From assembly GCF_004138485.1 (NCBI RefSeq), contig NZ_RYEV01000008.1, forward strand, positions 62,001 to 126,000: DNA of 64,000 nucleotides, given 5' to 3'. A program made the translations under genes and the position numbers. Below the pieces are notes generated by a model. That model saw nothing but the letters and a program-made list of their open reading frames with translations. It made no database searches and was not told where the DNA came from. Position 1 is the first letter of the stretch. Each line of letters opens with the position of its first letter. Positions 9,486 to 18,209 of the stretch are shown piece after piece. This DNA is from Peristeroidobacter soli (GTDB taxonomy: Bacteria > Pseudomonadota > Gammaproteobacteria > Steroidobacterales > Steroidobacteraceae).

Positions 9486-10343
9486 TTACTGCGCCACTCG
9501 TTCGCGCCGACGTTTCGTCGCGCTCGCGCGCGGCTGAAGCAGATCGGCCGGCGGCGGCTCGTCGGTGAGGCCTTCCAGGCCGGCGAACAACTCGCGTTGA
9601 TCGCGCAGCCAGCGATTCGCTTCGTTCAACGAAGCCGACAGCGCATCGAGCGACGACGCGACGCTGTGTTCATCGGTCGCGAGCAGCGCCTGCTCGCGCA
9701 CCAGCGAAACCTGTTGGCGCAATCGTTCCAGCTCCGCCTCGACCAACTCACGCCGACGCTGAGCATCCGTGTGGCCGGCGCGCCGGGAGCGGAGGACTTC
9801 GAGTTGTTGCTCCAGGCTGCGCTTGAGCTCCTCGCCGATGGAGTCCTCGGACAGCCGGTCGATGACCCGGCGCTCCTGTTCTTCGAGCGCGCGCTTGTCG
9901 CGCTCGGCCGAGCTGATGACTTGCAGGATCGAGGCACGCGCGGCCAACAGCTTCAGATGCAGCCACGCCATCTGCCGCACATCGCTCTTCTGCATCTCCG
10001 TCGCACCCGTGCGCGACAGCAGATCGACGATCTCCCGCGCCTGCGATTCGATCGACTCCTGGCGACGGCGAGCCTCTTCGTCGAGGTGATCGCTGAGCGC
10101 GTTGTAACGCGCCACCCAATCGTCACCTTTGCCTTCCGAATCGACCACGGCCCGGAAGCGTTCGTTACGAGACAGCGTCCATAGATACAAGCCTTCCAGT
10201 CCGGCGCCGATCAACCACAGCCCAGGATTCACAAACGCGCCCAGCAAGGCGAACGCCGCGAGGCCGAACCAGTTCGGCGGCAGGGGCATGCCGAAAGGGC
10301 GGGCGTTGAAAGCCGCGGCGAGGTAAGAGCGTTGGCCGCTCAT
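9486..10343 (-). CDS. Coiled-coil membrane protein of the PspA-AAA operon
   Basis: A 285-residue protein of no recognised family. Residues ~15-60 hold one or two hydrophobic helices (WFGLAAFALLGAFVNPGLWL and IGAGLEGLYLWTL) after a short N-terminus. The remainder is almost entirely charged helix with strong coiled-coil character (RRQESIESQAREIVDLL, EEQERRVIDRL, RRRELVEAELERLRQQVSLV), ending in a basic tail KRRRERVAQ. It looks like an inner-membrane protein with a large cytoplasmic coiled coil. The ATG at 10343 overlaps the ATPase TGA by 4 bp, so the two are translationally coupled. By position it is the likely membrane partner of PspA and the AAA+ ATPase; the role is inferred. Confidence 0.78.
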   Translation of the reverse strand: MSGQRSYLAAAFNARPFGMPLPPNWFGLAAFALLGAFVNPGLWLIGAGLEGLYLWTLSRNERFRAVVDSEGKGDDWVARYNALSDHLDEEARRRQESIESQAREIVDLLSRTGATEMQKSDVRQMAWLHLKLLAARASILQVISSAERDKRALEEQERRVIDRLSEDSIGEELKRSLEQQLEVLRSRRAGHTDAQRRRELVEAELERLRQQVSLVREQALLATDEHSVASSLDALSASLNEANRWLRDQRELFAGLEGLTDEPPPADLLQPRASATKRRRERVAQ

Positions 10344-11995
10344 GGGATGGCGTTGGGCTCGGCGTATTTGTGGAACGCCGGCGGAACGAAGGCAAGGTCG
10401 GTGGCTTCGCGGATCGAGATGCGCATCTGGAATTCCAGCACGTCGGACGGCACCGGGTTTTGATAACCGACCAGACACGCATCCAGCGCGGCGCGCGGCT
10501 CCAAGCTCTCAGTGCGAACACGTCGATAAGCTTTCACGACCAGAGCCTCAGCGGCGCCCGGCGTCAGCAGCAAGGGCATGCGCGATTCGAGCGCGGTGAG
10601 GTCTGCGTCGTTCAATTGCAGCCCGTACCGCTTGGCCAACGCTCCGATCAGCGCGGAGCTTTCAGCATGAGTGCTGGTCGGCAGCAGCGGCACCTTCACA
10701 TCGACACGGCCCGGACGTTTCAAGTCGACTTCGATCAAGTCCGGCCGCGACGACGCGAGAATCCACAACACGCGGCCGCGATTCGACGAGTCCGACATTT
10801 CCTGAGCGATCATCGAATACAACCGGCCCGACAAGCCGCTGTCGCCGCTGCCCGAGTCTCGCCGGCCGAGCGTCTGATCGGCCTCGTCGATGAACACCAT
10901 GCAGCGGCCGAGCGCCCGAATCAGCCGGAAGATCTTTTCCAGGTTGCCTTCGCTCGACCCCACCCAGCGGTCGCGGAAGTTCTTGAGCTTGACGACCGGC
11001 ACGCCGGCCTCGCCGGCCAGGCATTCGACCAGAAACGTTTTGCCGGTGCCGACCGGGCCGCACAGCAGATAACCCATGGGCAGCGCTTTGAGATCGCCGG
11101 TCTGCCATAGCTTGATGTCCTGACGCAGCCAGCGCTTCAGCGCTTCCTGGCCGTGATAGGCATCGAGGGTGCGAGCGGACTCGATGAATTCCACCAGACC
11201 GGCGGAGTCCCGCTCCACCAGCTCTTTCTTGATGCGAGTGAGATCGGCAGTGGTCAGTGCCTGACCGGAGTGGTCGCGGACCTTCACCAGGCTTTCCAGC
11301 GCAGAGATCGTCACACCGACCAGCGCCGCACCGATCTGCGCGAGATTCGCGTCGGCGGGAAAAGCTTTCGGCTCGTGAGTGCGCAGAAGGGTCAGCGCGC
11401 GTTCGATCTCCGCCGAATCCGGCAACGGCACGCGAATGCGCGAGGCGTGCGTGCTGAACGCGATCAGCGGCTCGACGTCGTTGAGATTGTCGGCGATCAG
11501 AATGCTCGTGAACGGCAGGTCGGCGAACGGCGCTTCCGACGACCATTCGCGCAGCACGCTGGTGAGACTGCCGTGCTCGAAGCCCGCGCCATCGGCCGGC
11601 ACGATGTGATCCACGCCACGCAGAATGACCGCAACGTTTTCTTTCACTTCGCGACCGATCGCGCGCAAGTTACCAAGATATCGCAGGTAGCGACTGAGCC
11701 ACTGCAGTGCCGGCTGCGGCTCGCGCGGCAGAGACTGCAAGGCCGCACCGGCCCATTTCTCCACCAGCTCGCCACCGCGTTCGATGGTCAGCCCGTTGCC
11801 GAGGTCGTACGAGAGCACGACCTGAAAGCTCGATAGAAGATGATTCTCGAGATAACCGGCGAGCCCGACCAGCTGCGCGCCGACGGCAATCCGGTCATGC
11901 ACGTTGCCGTACAGGATGAATTGACCGCTCGCGCCGCTTTCGTAGGCGAGCGCGAGCTCGTTCGCCCAAGCCGGAGCTCCGTGCGGTGCTGGCAT
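10340..11995 (-). CDS. AAA+ ATPase associated with PspA
   Basis: A 551-residue cytoplasmic ATPase. The C-terminal half is a classic AAA module: Walker A GPVGTGKTFLVE (residue ~315), Walker B MVFIDEADQTLG, a sensor-1 region (ILASSRPDLIEVDLKRPGRVD) with the arginine-finger stretch typical of the FtsH/Cdc48 class, then a lid. The N-terminal ~280 residues resemble a degenerate second ATPase-like domain (VILRGVDHIV, SILIADNLNDVEPL) without a P-loop. It is unlike the bacterial enhancer-binding protein PspF: no sigma-54 GAFTGA loop and no HTH domain. It sits between PspA and the coiled-coil membrane protein, so remodelling of PspA or of the membrane complex is likely. Confidence 0.88.
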   Translation of the reverse strand: MPAPHGAPAWANELALAYESGASGQFILYGNVHDRIAVGAQLVGLAGYLENHLLSSFQVVLSYDLGNGLTIERGGELVEKWAGAALQSLPREPQPALQWLSRYLRYLGNLRAIGREVKENVAVILRGVDHIVPADGAGFEHGSLTSVLREWSSEAPFADLPFTSILIADNLNDVEPLIAFSTHASRIRVPLPDSAEIERALTLLRTHEPKAFPADANLAQIGAALVGVTISALESLVKVRDHSGQALTTADLTRIKKELVERDSAGLVEFIESARTLDAYHGQEALKRWLRQDIKLWQTGDLKALPMGYLLCGPVGTGKTFLVECLAGEAGVPVVKLKNFRDRWVGSSEGNLEKIFRLIRALGRCMVFIDEADQTLGRRDSGSGDSGLSGRLYSMIAQEMSDSSNRGRVLWILASSRPDLIEVDLKRPGRVDVKVPLLPTSTHAESSALIGALAKRYGLQLNDADLTALESRMPLLLTPGAAEALVVKAYRRVRTESLEPRAALDACLVGYQNPVPSDVLEFQMRISIREATDLAFVPPAFHKYAEPNAIP

Positions 11996-12106
11996 CGCGC
12001 CCCCTTAACCTTCTCGAGCGCAGCGTGGGCCCACGGCCCTGCGGCTCGATCCAGTTGATCTTACGTTCATCGCGGTGCTCAGGCTCGGGGAAGTCGACAC
12101 ACCCGG

Positions 12107-12844
12107 TTACGACTCTGACTGCGCGCCCATCGTGCGGGTTGCCGGCGCGGCGGGCTTCTCGCCTTCGATGGAAATGCCCTCGCGCGCGGCGAAGTCGGCC
12201 AGCGCCTGATCGGCGAGCGCATTCATTTCGGCTTCCTGCACGTTGACGCCGGTCATGTCGATGGAATCTTTCGCGACTCGCGCGCGGCCGGCGGCCTTGG
12301 TGCGTTCTTCCTCGACCATTTCGTGCAGACGATTGAGCGTGTCGCCCGAGCCGCCGATGCTGGTGATCATGCCCGAGGCCATTTCGTGGATCTCGGCCAT
12401 GGCCTGATTCATCTTCATGTCGTTGATGGCGCCCTTCAGGCTTTCGATCTTGGCGCGCGCGGTCTGCACGGCCACGTCGCGGGCCTTGATCAGATTCTTG
12501 TACGTGCCCTCGGCCTGTTCGAGCTGCTTGCGGTTCTCTTCCAGCTGCGACTCGATGGTCTGCAGGCGCAGGGCGTACTGGCCGGCGGCCGACTTGTTAC
12601 CGGCGCGCAGGTGAGCGGCCGTCTTGGCGCGCAGGTCCTTCTGCTCGGCTTCGAGCTTGCGCACCTGACCCATGATCCGTTCGCACAGGCCGGCATGCGT
12701 CGCCAGGCCCTGGTTGAAGTTCGCGATCTGCTTGCGGAGGTTTTCCTGCTCCAGTTCCAGCAGCGCTTCGGGATTGCGCTTCTCGATTCCCGAAATGAAG
12801 AGGGAGAAGAAGCCTTTGATGAGGTTTCCAAGCCGGCTGAACAT
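12107..12844 (-). CDS. pspA: PspA/IM30 family membrane-stress protein
   Basis: A 245-residue ESCRT-III-related protein that binds and remodels the inner membrane under stress. The N-terminus MFSRLGNLIKGFFSLFISGI is amphipathic, as expected for the membrane-binding helix 0, although longer and more hydrophobic than in E. coli PspA. Long coiled-coil helices follow (LEQENLRKQIANFNQGLATH, LRLQTIESQLEENRKQLEQA), then a C-terminal extension rich in Ala and Glu. A Shine-Dalgarno CGGAGG precedes the ATG. It is the first gene of the minus-strand operon, 111 bp before the ATPase. No PspF, PspB or PspC gene is adjacent, so this is a Psp module of the AAA-associated type and not the classical pspABC one. 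Confidence 0.88.
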   Translation of the reverse strand: MFSRLGNLIKGFFSLFISGIEKRNPEALLELEQENLRKQIANFNQGLATHAGLCERIMGQVRKLEAEQKDLRAKTAAHLRAGNKSAAGQYALRLQTIESQLEENRKQLEQAEGTYKNLIKARDVAVQTARAKIESLKGAINDMKMNQAMAEIHEMASGMITSIGGSGDTLNRLHEMVEEERTKAAGRARVAKDSIDMTGVNVQEAEMNALADQALADFAAREGISIEGEKPAAPATRTMGAQSES

Positions 12845-13007
12845 GCACCCTCCGAGGATTCAGGCCCTTGGTCCGAGCCGTAAAAAGTGCGCAAAGCCTA
12901 ACGAAATTCGCCGGTTCCTAGTAGCCATGCGGGGTGGGCGGCCGCCTGCCGCCGGTGAGCGCCCCGCCGCCACCGGTGGATTGCGCGCCGGTGCTACACT
13001 CGCTGCC

Positions 13008-13904
13008 ATGGTCACCCCGATTGCGCCGCCCCCGGCTCCGAAGTACCTGCGCGAAGTGCTGGAGCTCGAGCAGCTCGACACCAACCTGTTCCGCAGCCAG
13101 GTCAACCAGATCAACGTCAATCGCACCCTGTTCGGTGGCCAGATCCTGGGGCAGGGCCTGAAGGCGGCCCAGCACACGGTGGCGCCGGACCGGGTCTGTC
13201 ACTCGCTGCATGGCTATTTCCTGCTGGCCGGCGCCAGCGACATTCCTGTCATCTACGACGTCGAATTGACGCGCGATGGCGGCAGCTTCTCGACCCGCCG
13301 CGTCGTGGCCCGGCAGCGATCGCGACCGATTTTCCATATGGAGCTGTCGTTCCACCGGCCTGAGGAAGGCCTCCAGCACGAGGTGACGGTCAGCGGTGAC
13401 GTGCCCGATCCGGAAGACCTGATGGACGTGCGCCAGCTGGTGGACAAGTTCGGCGACCGGCTGCCGAAGGGCGCGGTCGCGCTGCTGTCTCAGCAAAGCA
13501 TCATCGAATTGAAGCCGGTGAATCCGGAAATGTTCATGCTCCGCAAGCAGTCGCTGCAGCGGGCGCAGTACTGGATTCGCTCCGCGTCGCCGCTGCCGGA
13601 CGATCCGCTCACGCAGCTGGCCGGCCTGGCGTATCTGTCGGATTACTTCCTGGTCTCGACGGCGCTGCTGAAACATCCCACCGAGATGCAGAACAAAGAC
13701 GTGATGATGGCCAGCCTCGACCACGCCATGTGGTTCCATAATCCGCCGCGAGCGGATGAGTGGATTCTGGTCGAAGCCGTGAGTCCGTTCGCTGGCAGCG
13801 CGCGTGGGCTGACGCGAGCGGAGATGTTTGGTCGCGACCGGAAGCTGGTGGCGTCGGTCGCGCAGGAGGGATTGATTCGCCTGCTGGATAAACAGGCGCG
13901 CTAG
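13008..13904 (+). CDS. tesB: Acyl-CoA thioesterase II
   Basis: Hydrolyses medium- to long-chain acyl-CoA to free fatty acid and CoA in the cytoplasm. The 298 residues form the double hot-dog fold of TesB (usual length about 286). Landmarks are NRTLFGGQILGQGLKAAQHT in the first half, SLHGYFLLAG, and in the second half YLSDYFLVSTAL, the DHAMWFH segment with the catalytic-region aspartate, and SPFAGSARGLTRAEMF near the end. The ATG at 13008 is chosen because the match to the family begins within ten residues of it; the frame is open further upstream but codes for unrelated sequence. Divergent from pspA across a 163-bp region. Monocistronic by appearance. Confidence 0.93.
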   Translation: MVTPIAPPPAPKYLREVLELEQLDTNLFRSQVNQINVNRTLFGGQILGQGLKAAQHTVAPDRVCHSLHGYFLLAGASDIPVIYDVELTRDGGSFSTRRVVARQRSRPIFHMELSFHRPEEGLQHEVTVSGDVPDPEDLMDVRQLVDKFGDRLPKGAVALLSQQSIIELKPVNPEMFMLRKQSLQRAQYWIRSASPLPDDPLTQLAGLAYLSDYFLVSTALLKHPTEMQNKDVMMASLDHAMWFHNPPRADEWILVEAVSPFAGSARGLTRAEMFGRDRKLVASVAQEGLIRLLDKQAR

Positions 13905-14013
13905 CCTCATCTCAAGCAGCCATCCCTGGAGCCTCGGCTAGCCGGATACATCCGGGTACCGGCGTTCGCGCGGTTCGACGCGACGTTAAGTCGCTTCGAA
14001 AAGGCATCCGCGC

Positions 14014-14874
14014 TCACCCCAGCGTCGCCGAGCGCAGCTTTTCCACGTCTTTCTTGCCGAGCAGCTTGGCCTGACCTGGCTTGAGATCGCCCGCGCGCAG
14101 CGGGCCGATTGCGACCCGCTCCAGCTCGCGAACTTTCAAGCCGACGCGCGCGAGCATGCGGCGAATCTCGCGATTCTGGCCTTCGCGCAACGTTACGCTC
14201 AGCATCGTGCGATCGCCGCGGGCGCGATCCACGAAACGTTTGATGATGCGGACCGATTCCATCGAGGCCTTCTTGGAGGTCTTGGTGCCATCGGAGGCCG
14301 GATTGACCAGATACATGCCGGCGCGCAGCTTTTGCAGCTGTTCATCGGTGGCGAGACCGGAAGTCAGCACCCGATATTCCTTGGCGATGCCGAACTTCGG
14401 ATGGGTGAGCTGATAGGCCAGATCGCCGTCGTTGGTGATCAACAGCAGGCCGGTGGAATCGCCGTCCAGGCGACCGACAGGAAACAATCGCTCGTTGCTG
14501 CGTAAGGACTGAGGCACCAGGTCCAGCACGTTGCGGCGACCCTCGGGATCGCTGGTGGTCGTGATCACGCCCTTGGGCTTGTTGATCAGGACATAAATGA
14601 AGGAGCGCGCCTTGGCCGCGGCCTTCGACGAGCCGGTCGAGTCCGCGCTCTCTTCGGGCACGGGCAGCTCGATGACTTCGCCGTCGAGCTGGACCTCGTC
14701 GTTTGCCGGATCAACGAAGCAGGGCAGGGTGTCGACGATGCGCCCGTTCACGGCCACGCGGCCCGCGGTGATCATGTCTTCGCAGTCGCGCCGCGCGCCG
14801 AGGCCGGCGTCGGCCATGGCTTTTTGCAGCCTCACCCCCTTGGGAGCGGTGTCGGAAAGTCGCGACTTGGACAT
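14014..14874 (-). CDS. rluB: 23S rRNA pseudouridine synthase, RluB type
   Basis: A 286-residue RsuA-family synthase that isomerises a uridine of 23S rRNA (U2605 in E. coli). The N-terminal S4 RNA-binding domain (VRLQKAMADAGLGARRDCED) is followed by the catalytic core with the motif GRLDGDSTGLLLITNDGDLA, which holds the catalytic aspartate. Downstream motifs are HPKFGIAKEYRV, LREGQNREIRRMLARVG and LERVAIGPL. A charged linker at residues ~75-92 separates S4 and core. The short basic tail ends soon after the core; E. coli RluB has a longer one. RluE and RluF are possible alternatives, but the S4 domain with the RREG-type ending fits RluB best. Confidence 0.88.
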   Translation of the reverse strand: MSKSRLSDTAPKGVRLQKAMADAGLGARRDCEDMITAGRVAVNGRIVDTLPCFVDPANDEVQLDGEVIELPVPEESADSTGSSKAAAKARSFIYVLINKPKGVITTTSDPEGRRNVLDLVPQSLRSNERLFPVGRLDGDSTGLLLITNDGDLAYQLTHPKFGIAKEYRVLTSGLATDEQLQKLRAGMYLVNPASDGTKTSKKASMESVRIIKRFVDRARGDRTMLSVTLREGQNREIRRMLARVGLKVRELERVAIGPLRAGDLKPGQAKLLGKKDVEKLRSATLG

Positions 14875-15018
14875 GGCGGAGCGTTATGTGGTCGAATCAG
14901 GGCGCGAAGCTTACACGGATTCCCGCGCCGGGCTGTCAGCTATGCGCGCAAAAGCTACCTATTTACGGAACTTCCCGGCGATGCGTCGGTTTAATTCCGA
15001 TGCGTTTCGGGAGGACGG

Positions 15019-16440
15019 ATGGTTCAAGAGCATTACGACCTGGTCGTGGTCGGCTCCGGGTTCGGTTCATTGTTTTTTGTCGAAGGGTACCTGAGCAAAC
15101 GACCGGCGGCGAAGATCCTGATGCTTGAACGCGGTACGTTCAACTCGCACGCGTGGCAGCTCGAACAAGGCAAGAATTCGCCCATTCTGCCGGCCTCCAC
15201 CTTCCGGACCGATGCGGCGAACAAGGTCTGGAATTTCACCATCGGTGTCGGTGGCGGCACGAATTGCTGGTACGCGCAGACCCCGCGCTTCCATCCCAGC
15301 GACTTCCGGATGCGCAGCCAGTACGGCGTGGCGCAGGACTGGCCGCTCGACTACGACGAGCTGGAGCCGTATTACTTCGCCGCCGAAACCAAGATGTCGG
15401 TCGCGGGCTCATCCGAGATGGGCGTGATCCTGCCGCGCTCGGCACCGTTTCCTCAGCCGCCGCATAAACAGACCGCCGTCGACGCGATCATGCGTAAGGC
15501 TCAGCCGGAGTTTCATGTTCCGATCGCTACGGCGCGTGCCAGTGTCGCGGACGCGGGTCGTCCGCCGTGCTGTGCCTCGGCACGATGCAATCTGTGTCCG
15601 GTGAATGCGAAGTTCACTTTCGAGAATGGCTTCACCAATTTGCGCGAGCATCCCAACGTGGAGATCCGCACCGAATGCGAGGTGACGCATCTCGATCATT
15701 CCGGCGGCACCGTCAGCGCTGCTGTATACAAGAAGGACGGCGCGGAGCATCGAGTCACCGGCGATTTGTTCGTGCTGGGCGCGAACGCGATTCATAGCCC
15801 GGCCATCCTGTTGCGCTCGGGGATCGAGCATCCATTGACCGGCGTGGGCATTCACGAGCAACTCGGGTACTCGTTGGAAGTGCTGCTCGACGGCGTGGAC
15901 AGCCTCGACGGCGGCACGATCACGACCGCGCTGAACTATTCGCTCTACGACGGCGCGTTCCGCAAGGATTACGCCGGTGCGCTCATCTATTTCGACAACC
16001 GCTGGCCGCACGGCTTGCGCAAGGAATATGGACGCTGGCGCCAGCTCACACCGCTGGTCGTCGTGGTCGAGGATCTGCCGCAGGATTCGAACCGCGTCGT
16101 GCTCGACAAAGACGGCGTGCCGAAGGTGCTGCACGCGGATGTTTCCGACTACGCCAAACGCGGCGTGCAAGAGTCGTTGACCAACATCGAGAAAGTACTG
16201 GAGCCGCTGCCGGTGGAGCGCATCGACTTCAAGGGCATGCGCGACACCGAATCTCACATCCAGGGTTCGCTGCGCATGGGCAACGACCGGGCTTCGTCCG
16301 TGGTTGACGCCAGGCAGATTCATCACGATGTGCGCAATCTGGTGGTCGTCGGCTCATCGGTGTTCCCGTCGGGCCCGAATGCGAATCCCAGCTTGAGTGT
16401 GGCCGCGCTGTCCATGCGTAGCGCCGCCTTGATTGCGTGA
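15019..16440 (+). CDS. GMC oxidoreductase, FAD-glucose-dehydrogenase-like catalytic subunit
   Basis: A 473-residue FAD enzyme. The Rossmann dinucleotide motif VVGSGFGS is at the N-terminus, IGVGGGTNCW is the FAD loop, and NPSLSVAALSMRSAALIA closes the family C-terminus. Cysteines at 184, 185 and 190 (CCASARC) have the same spacing as the residues that bind a 3Fe-4S cluster in bacterial FAD-dependent glucose dehydrogenase alpha subunits; Cys193 follows. It has no signal peptide, which fits export together with the Tat-tagged small subunit encoded 10 bp downstream. A GGGAGG Shine-Dalgarno precedes the ATG. The likely role is periplasmic oxidation of a sugar or alcohol. No cytochrome electron-acceptor subunit is in the window. 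Confidence 0.85.
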   Translation: MVQEHYDLVVVGSGFGSLFFVEGYLSKRPAAKILMLERGTFNSHAWQLEQGKNSPILPASTFRTDAANKVWNFTIGVGGGTNCWYAQTPRFHPSDFRMRSQYGVAQDWPLDYDELEPYYFAAETKMSVAGSSEMGVILPRSAPFPQPPHKQTAVDAIMRKAQPEFHVPIATARASVADAGRPPCCASARCNLCPVNAKFTFENGFTNLREHPNVEIRTECEVTHLDHSGGTVSAAVYKKDGAEHRVTGDLFVLGANAIHSPAILLRSGIEHPLTGVGIHEQLGYSLEVLLDGVDSLDGGTITTALNYSLYDGAFRKDYAGALIYFDNRWPHGLRKEYGRWRQLTPLVVVVEDLPQDSNRVVLDKDGVPKVLHADVSDYAKRGVQESLTNIEKVLEPLPVERIDFKGMRDTESHIQGSLRMGNDRASSVVDARQIHHDVRNLVVVGSSVFPSGPNANPSLSVAALSMRSAALIA

Positions 16441-16450
16441 CGAAACATCG

Positions 16451-16918
16451 ATGAACGAGACCAGCAAATTTTCCCCCGGCCGACGCAAGCTGCTCATCGC
16501 GAGCGGCGGCGTCGCTGCACTCGGCGTCTTCGGCGCCGCTTCGTGGGGACACCTGACGAACTATCGGGCCTCCTGGGTCGAGCGTGTGGTTCGCGAGAAC
16601 CTGCCGGGCATCGATCTCGATCCCGGCTCGTTGCAAACGTTCATCAAGGACATCCTGGCCAACGAACGCATGAATCGTAAGGAAGTGAAGGTGACGGTAT
16701 TCGCCGATCGCTTCGTGCCCTGGCTGCCGGCCCACATCTCCAAGGCACGCGATGGCCTGGAGGGGCTGGAACGTTTCGTGCTGACCGAATATCTGATCGG
16801 CAGCAACTTCTTCCGCATCCCGGATCCAAAGCACGAGACGATCGTTTACAGCGGCATGATCGTGGCGTGCCGGAATCCATTCACTTACAGTAGTGCTCCC
16901 GCCGTTAGCAGGGCATAA
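16451..16918 (+). CDS. Tat-exported small subunit of GMC dehydrogenase (gluconate 2-DH subunit 3 like)
   Basis: A 155-residue protein with a twin-arginine signal: GRRKLLIASGGVAALGVFGA at residues ~10-30. The mature part is helical and soluble. Its length, Tat signal and position immediately after the FAD subunit match the hitch-hiker small subunits of sugar dehydrogenases, which carry the catalytic subunit through the Tat pore and stabilise it. ATG 16451 is preferred over an in-frame TTG at 16433, which would only add six residues and overlap the upstream stop. The gene ends 7 bp before the aminotransferase-like gene, so the three are probably one transcript. Confidence 0.8.
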   Translation: MNETSKFSPGRRKLLIASGGVAALGVFGAASWGHLTNYRASWVERVVRENLPGIDLDPGSLQTFIKDILANERMNRKEVKVTVFADRFVPWLPAHISKARDGLEGLERFVLTEYLIGSNFFRIPDPKHETIVYSGMIVACRNPFTYSSAPAVSRA

Positions 16919-16925
16919 ACGTTCC

Positions 16926-18209
16926 ATGGTTTCCCGCCGCGATCTGCTGGTCACAGGTATGATTGCGGCGATGGCCCCTCCGATCTCCGCCGCCGCCAAA
17001 GCGCCAGCCCGCCCCAACGAAACGCCGGAACAGCTGGCGCGTAATGAACGCTACTGGCGAGAAGTAGCTGCGCAGTACGACGTCACTGGCGACGTCGTTC
17101 TTCTGGAGAATGGTTTTTTCGGTGTCATGGCGCGGCCCGTGCTGACTGCCTACGAGCAGAACGTCGAGCGAGTGAATCGCGAGAACTCGTATTACGCGCG
17201 GCTTCGATCCGCGGACGATCAGAACAAGGTTCGCGCTCGCATCGCTGCTTCGCTCGGCGTCAGTGCCGAAGAAATCGCATTGACGCGGAACGCGACCGAG
17301 GCGCTGCAAGCTCTCATTACCGGTTATGGCCGGCTGCGTCCGGGGGACGCAGTGTTATTTGCGGACCTCGACTACGACGCCATGCAGGACGCGATGCGTT
17401 GGCTGACTGCGCGTCGGGGTGTCGAAGTGGTGCGAATCGCACTGCCTGAGCCTGCGACATATCAAGGCATCATCGACGCGTATGCCGCGGCCTTCGAAGC
17501 GCATCCGAACATTCGAATGACGCTGCTCACGCATCTCGGCCATCGCACCGGCTTGATCGCGCCGGTGCAAGAAATCATTGCGCTGGCCCGCCATCGCGAA
17601 GTGGACGTGATTCTGGATTCGGCGCACGCCTGGGGTCAGATCGATTTTCGCCTGGATTCGCTGGATGTGGATTTCGCCGGCTTCAATGTGCAGAAATGGC
17701 TGGGCGCGCCGCTGGGCGTGGGCTTCATGTATATCCGCCGCTCACGGCTGGCCGATATCGAGCCGTACCTGGGCGACAGCAGCTTTCCGGCGGATGACAT
17801 TCGCAGTCGAGTTCATTCCGGAACCGCCAACTTCGCGGCGTTCATGACGGTGCCCGACGCGCTCGACTTCCACGATGCCATCGGCACACCCGTGAAGGAA
17901 GCGCGCTTGAGATACCTGCGAGATCAGTGGGCTGAGGCCGTTCGCGATCACGGTGCTTGGGAAATTCTCACGCCGACCGACCAGCGTCTGTACGCGGGAC
18001 TCACGTCTTTCAGGCGCAAAGGGCGGGCCGGGATCAAGGAGAACGTCGAGCTGGCCAAGCGCCTGCTGGAAGAAACCAAGATCCTCACCGTGTATCGATC
18101 GGGCGTCGAGTCGGGCGCCTGCGTGCGAGCGACGCCCTCGATGTTCACCAGCCTCGACGATGTCGAGCAGTTGCGCAAGGCGCTGGCAGGCCCCGCCGCG
18201 CGCTGGTGA
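16926..18209 (+). CDS. Exported class V aminotransferase-fold PLP enzyme (isopenicillin-N-epimerase-like)
   Basis: A 427-residue PLP enzyme with an N-terminal Tat-type leader (SRRDLLVTGMIAAMAPPISA). The fold-type I landmarks are the N-terminal TRNATEALQALITGYG substrate/PLP loop, DVILDSAHAWGQ with the PLP-nitrogen aspartate, and GFNVQKWLGAPLG, whose lysine is the expected Schiff-base residue. The overall pattern is that of the CefD/isopenicillin N epimerase branch of aminotransferase class V. It is co-oriented and 7 bp from the dehydrogenase small subunit. An exported PLP enzyme is unusual, since most act in the cytoplasm. The substrate is unknown; an epimerase, lyase or desulfurase-like activity is possible. 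Confidence 0.82.
   Translation: MVSRRDLLVTGMIAAMAPPISAAAKAPARPNETPEQLARNERYWREVAAQYDVTGDVVLLENGFFGVMARPVLTAYEQNVERVNRENSYYARLRSADDQNKVRARIAASLGVSAEEIALTRNATEALQALITGYGRLRPGDAVLFADLDYDAMQDAMRWLTARRGVEVVRIALPEPATYQGIIDAYAAAFEAHPNIRMTLLTHLGHRTGLIAPVQEIIALARHREVDVILDSAHAWGQIDFRLDSLDVDFAGFNVQKWLGAPLGVGFMYIRRSRLADIEPYLGDSSFPADDIRSRVHSGTANFAAFMTVPDALDFHDAIGTPVKEARLRYLRDQWAEAVRDHGAWEILTPTDQRLYAGLTSFRRKGRAGIKENVELAKRLLEETKILTVYRSGVESGACVRATPSMFTSLDDVEQLRKALAGPAARW

Noticed and set aside
12845-13007. Sigma-54 promoter for pspA, as in the classical psp operon
   Set aside because: No TGGCAC-N5-TTGCA match was found upstream of pspA, and no PspF gene is nearby.
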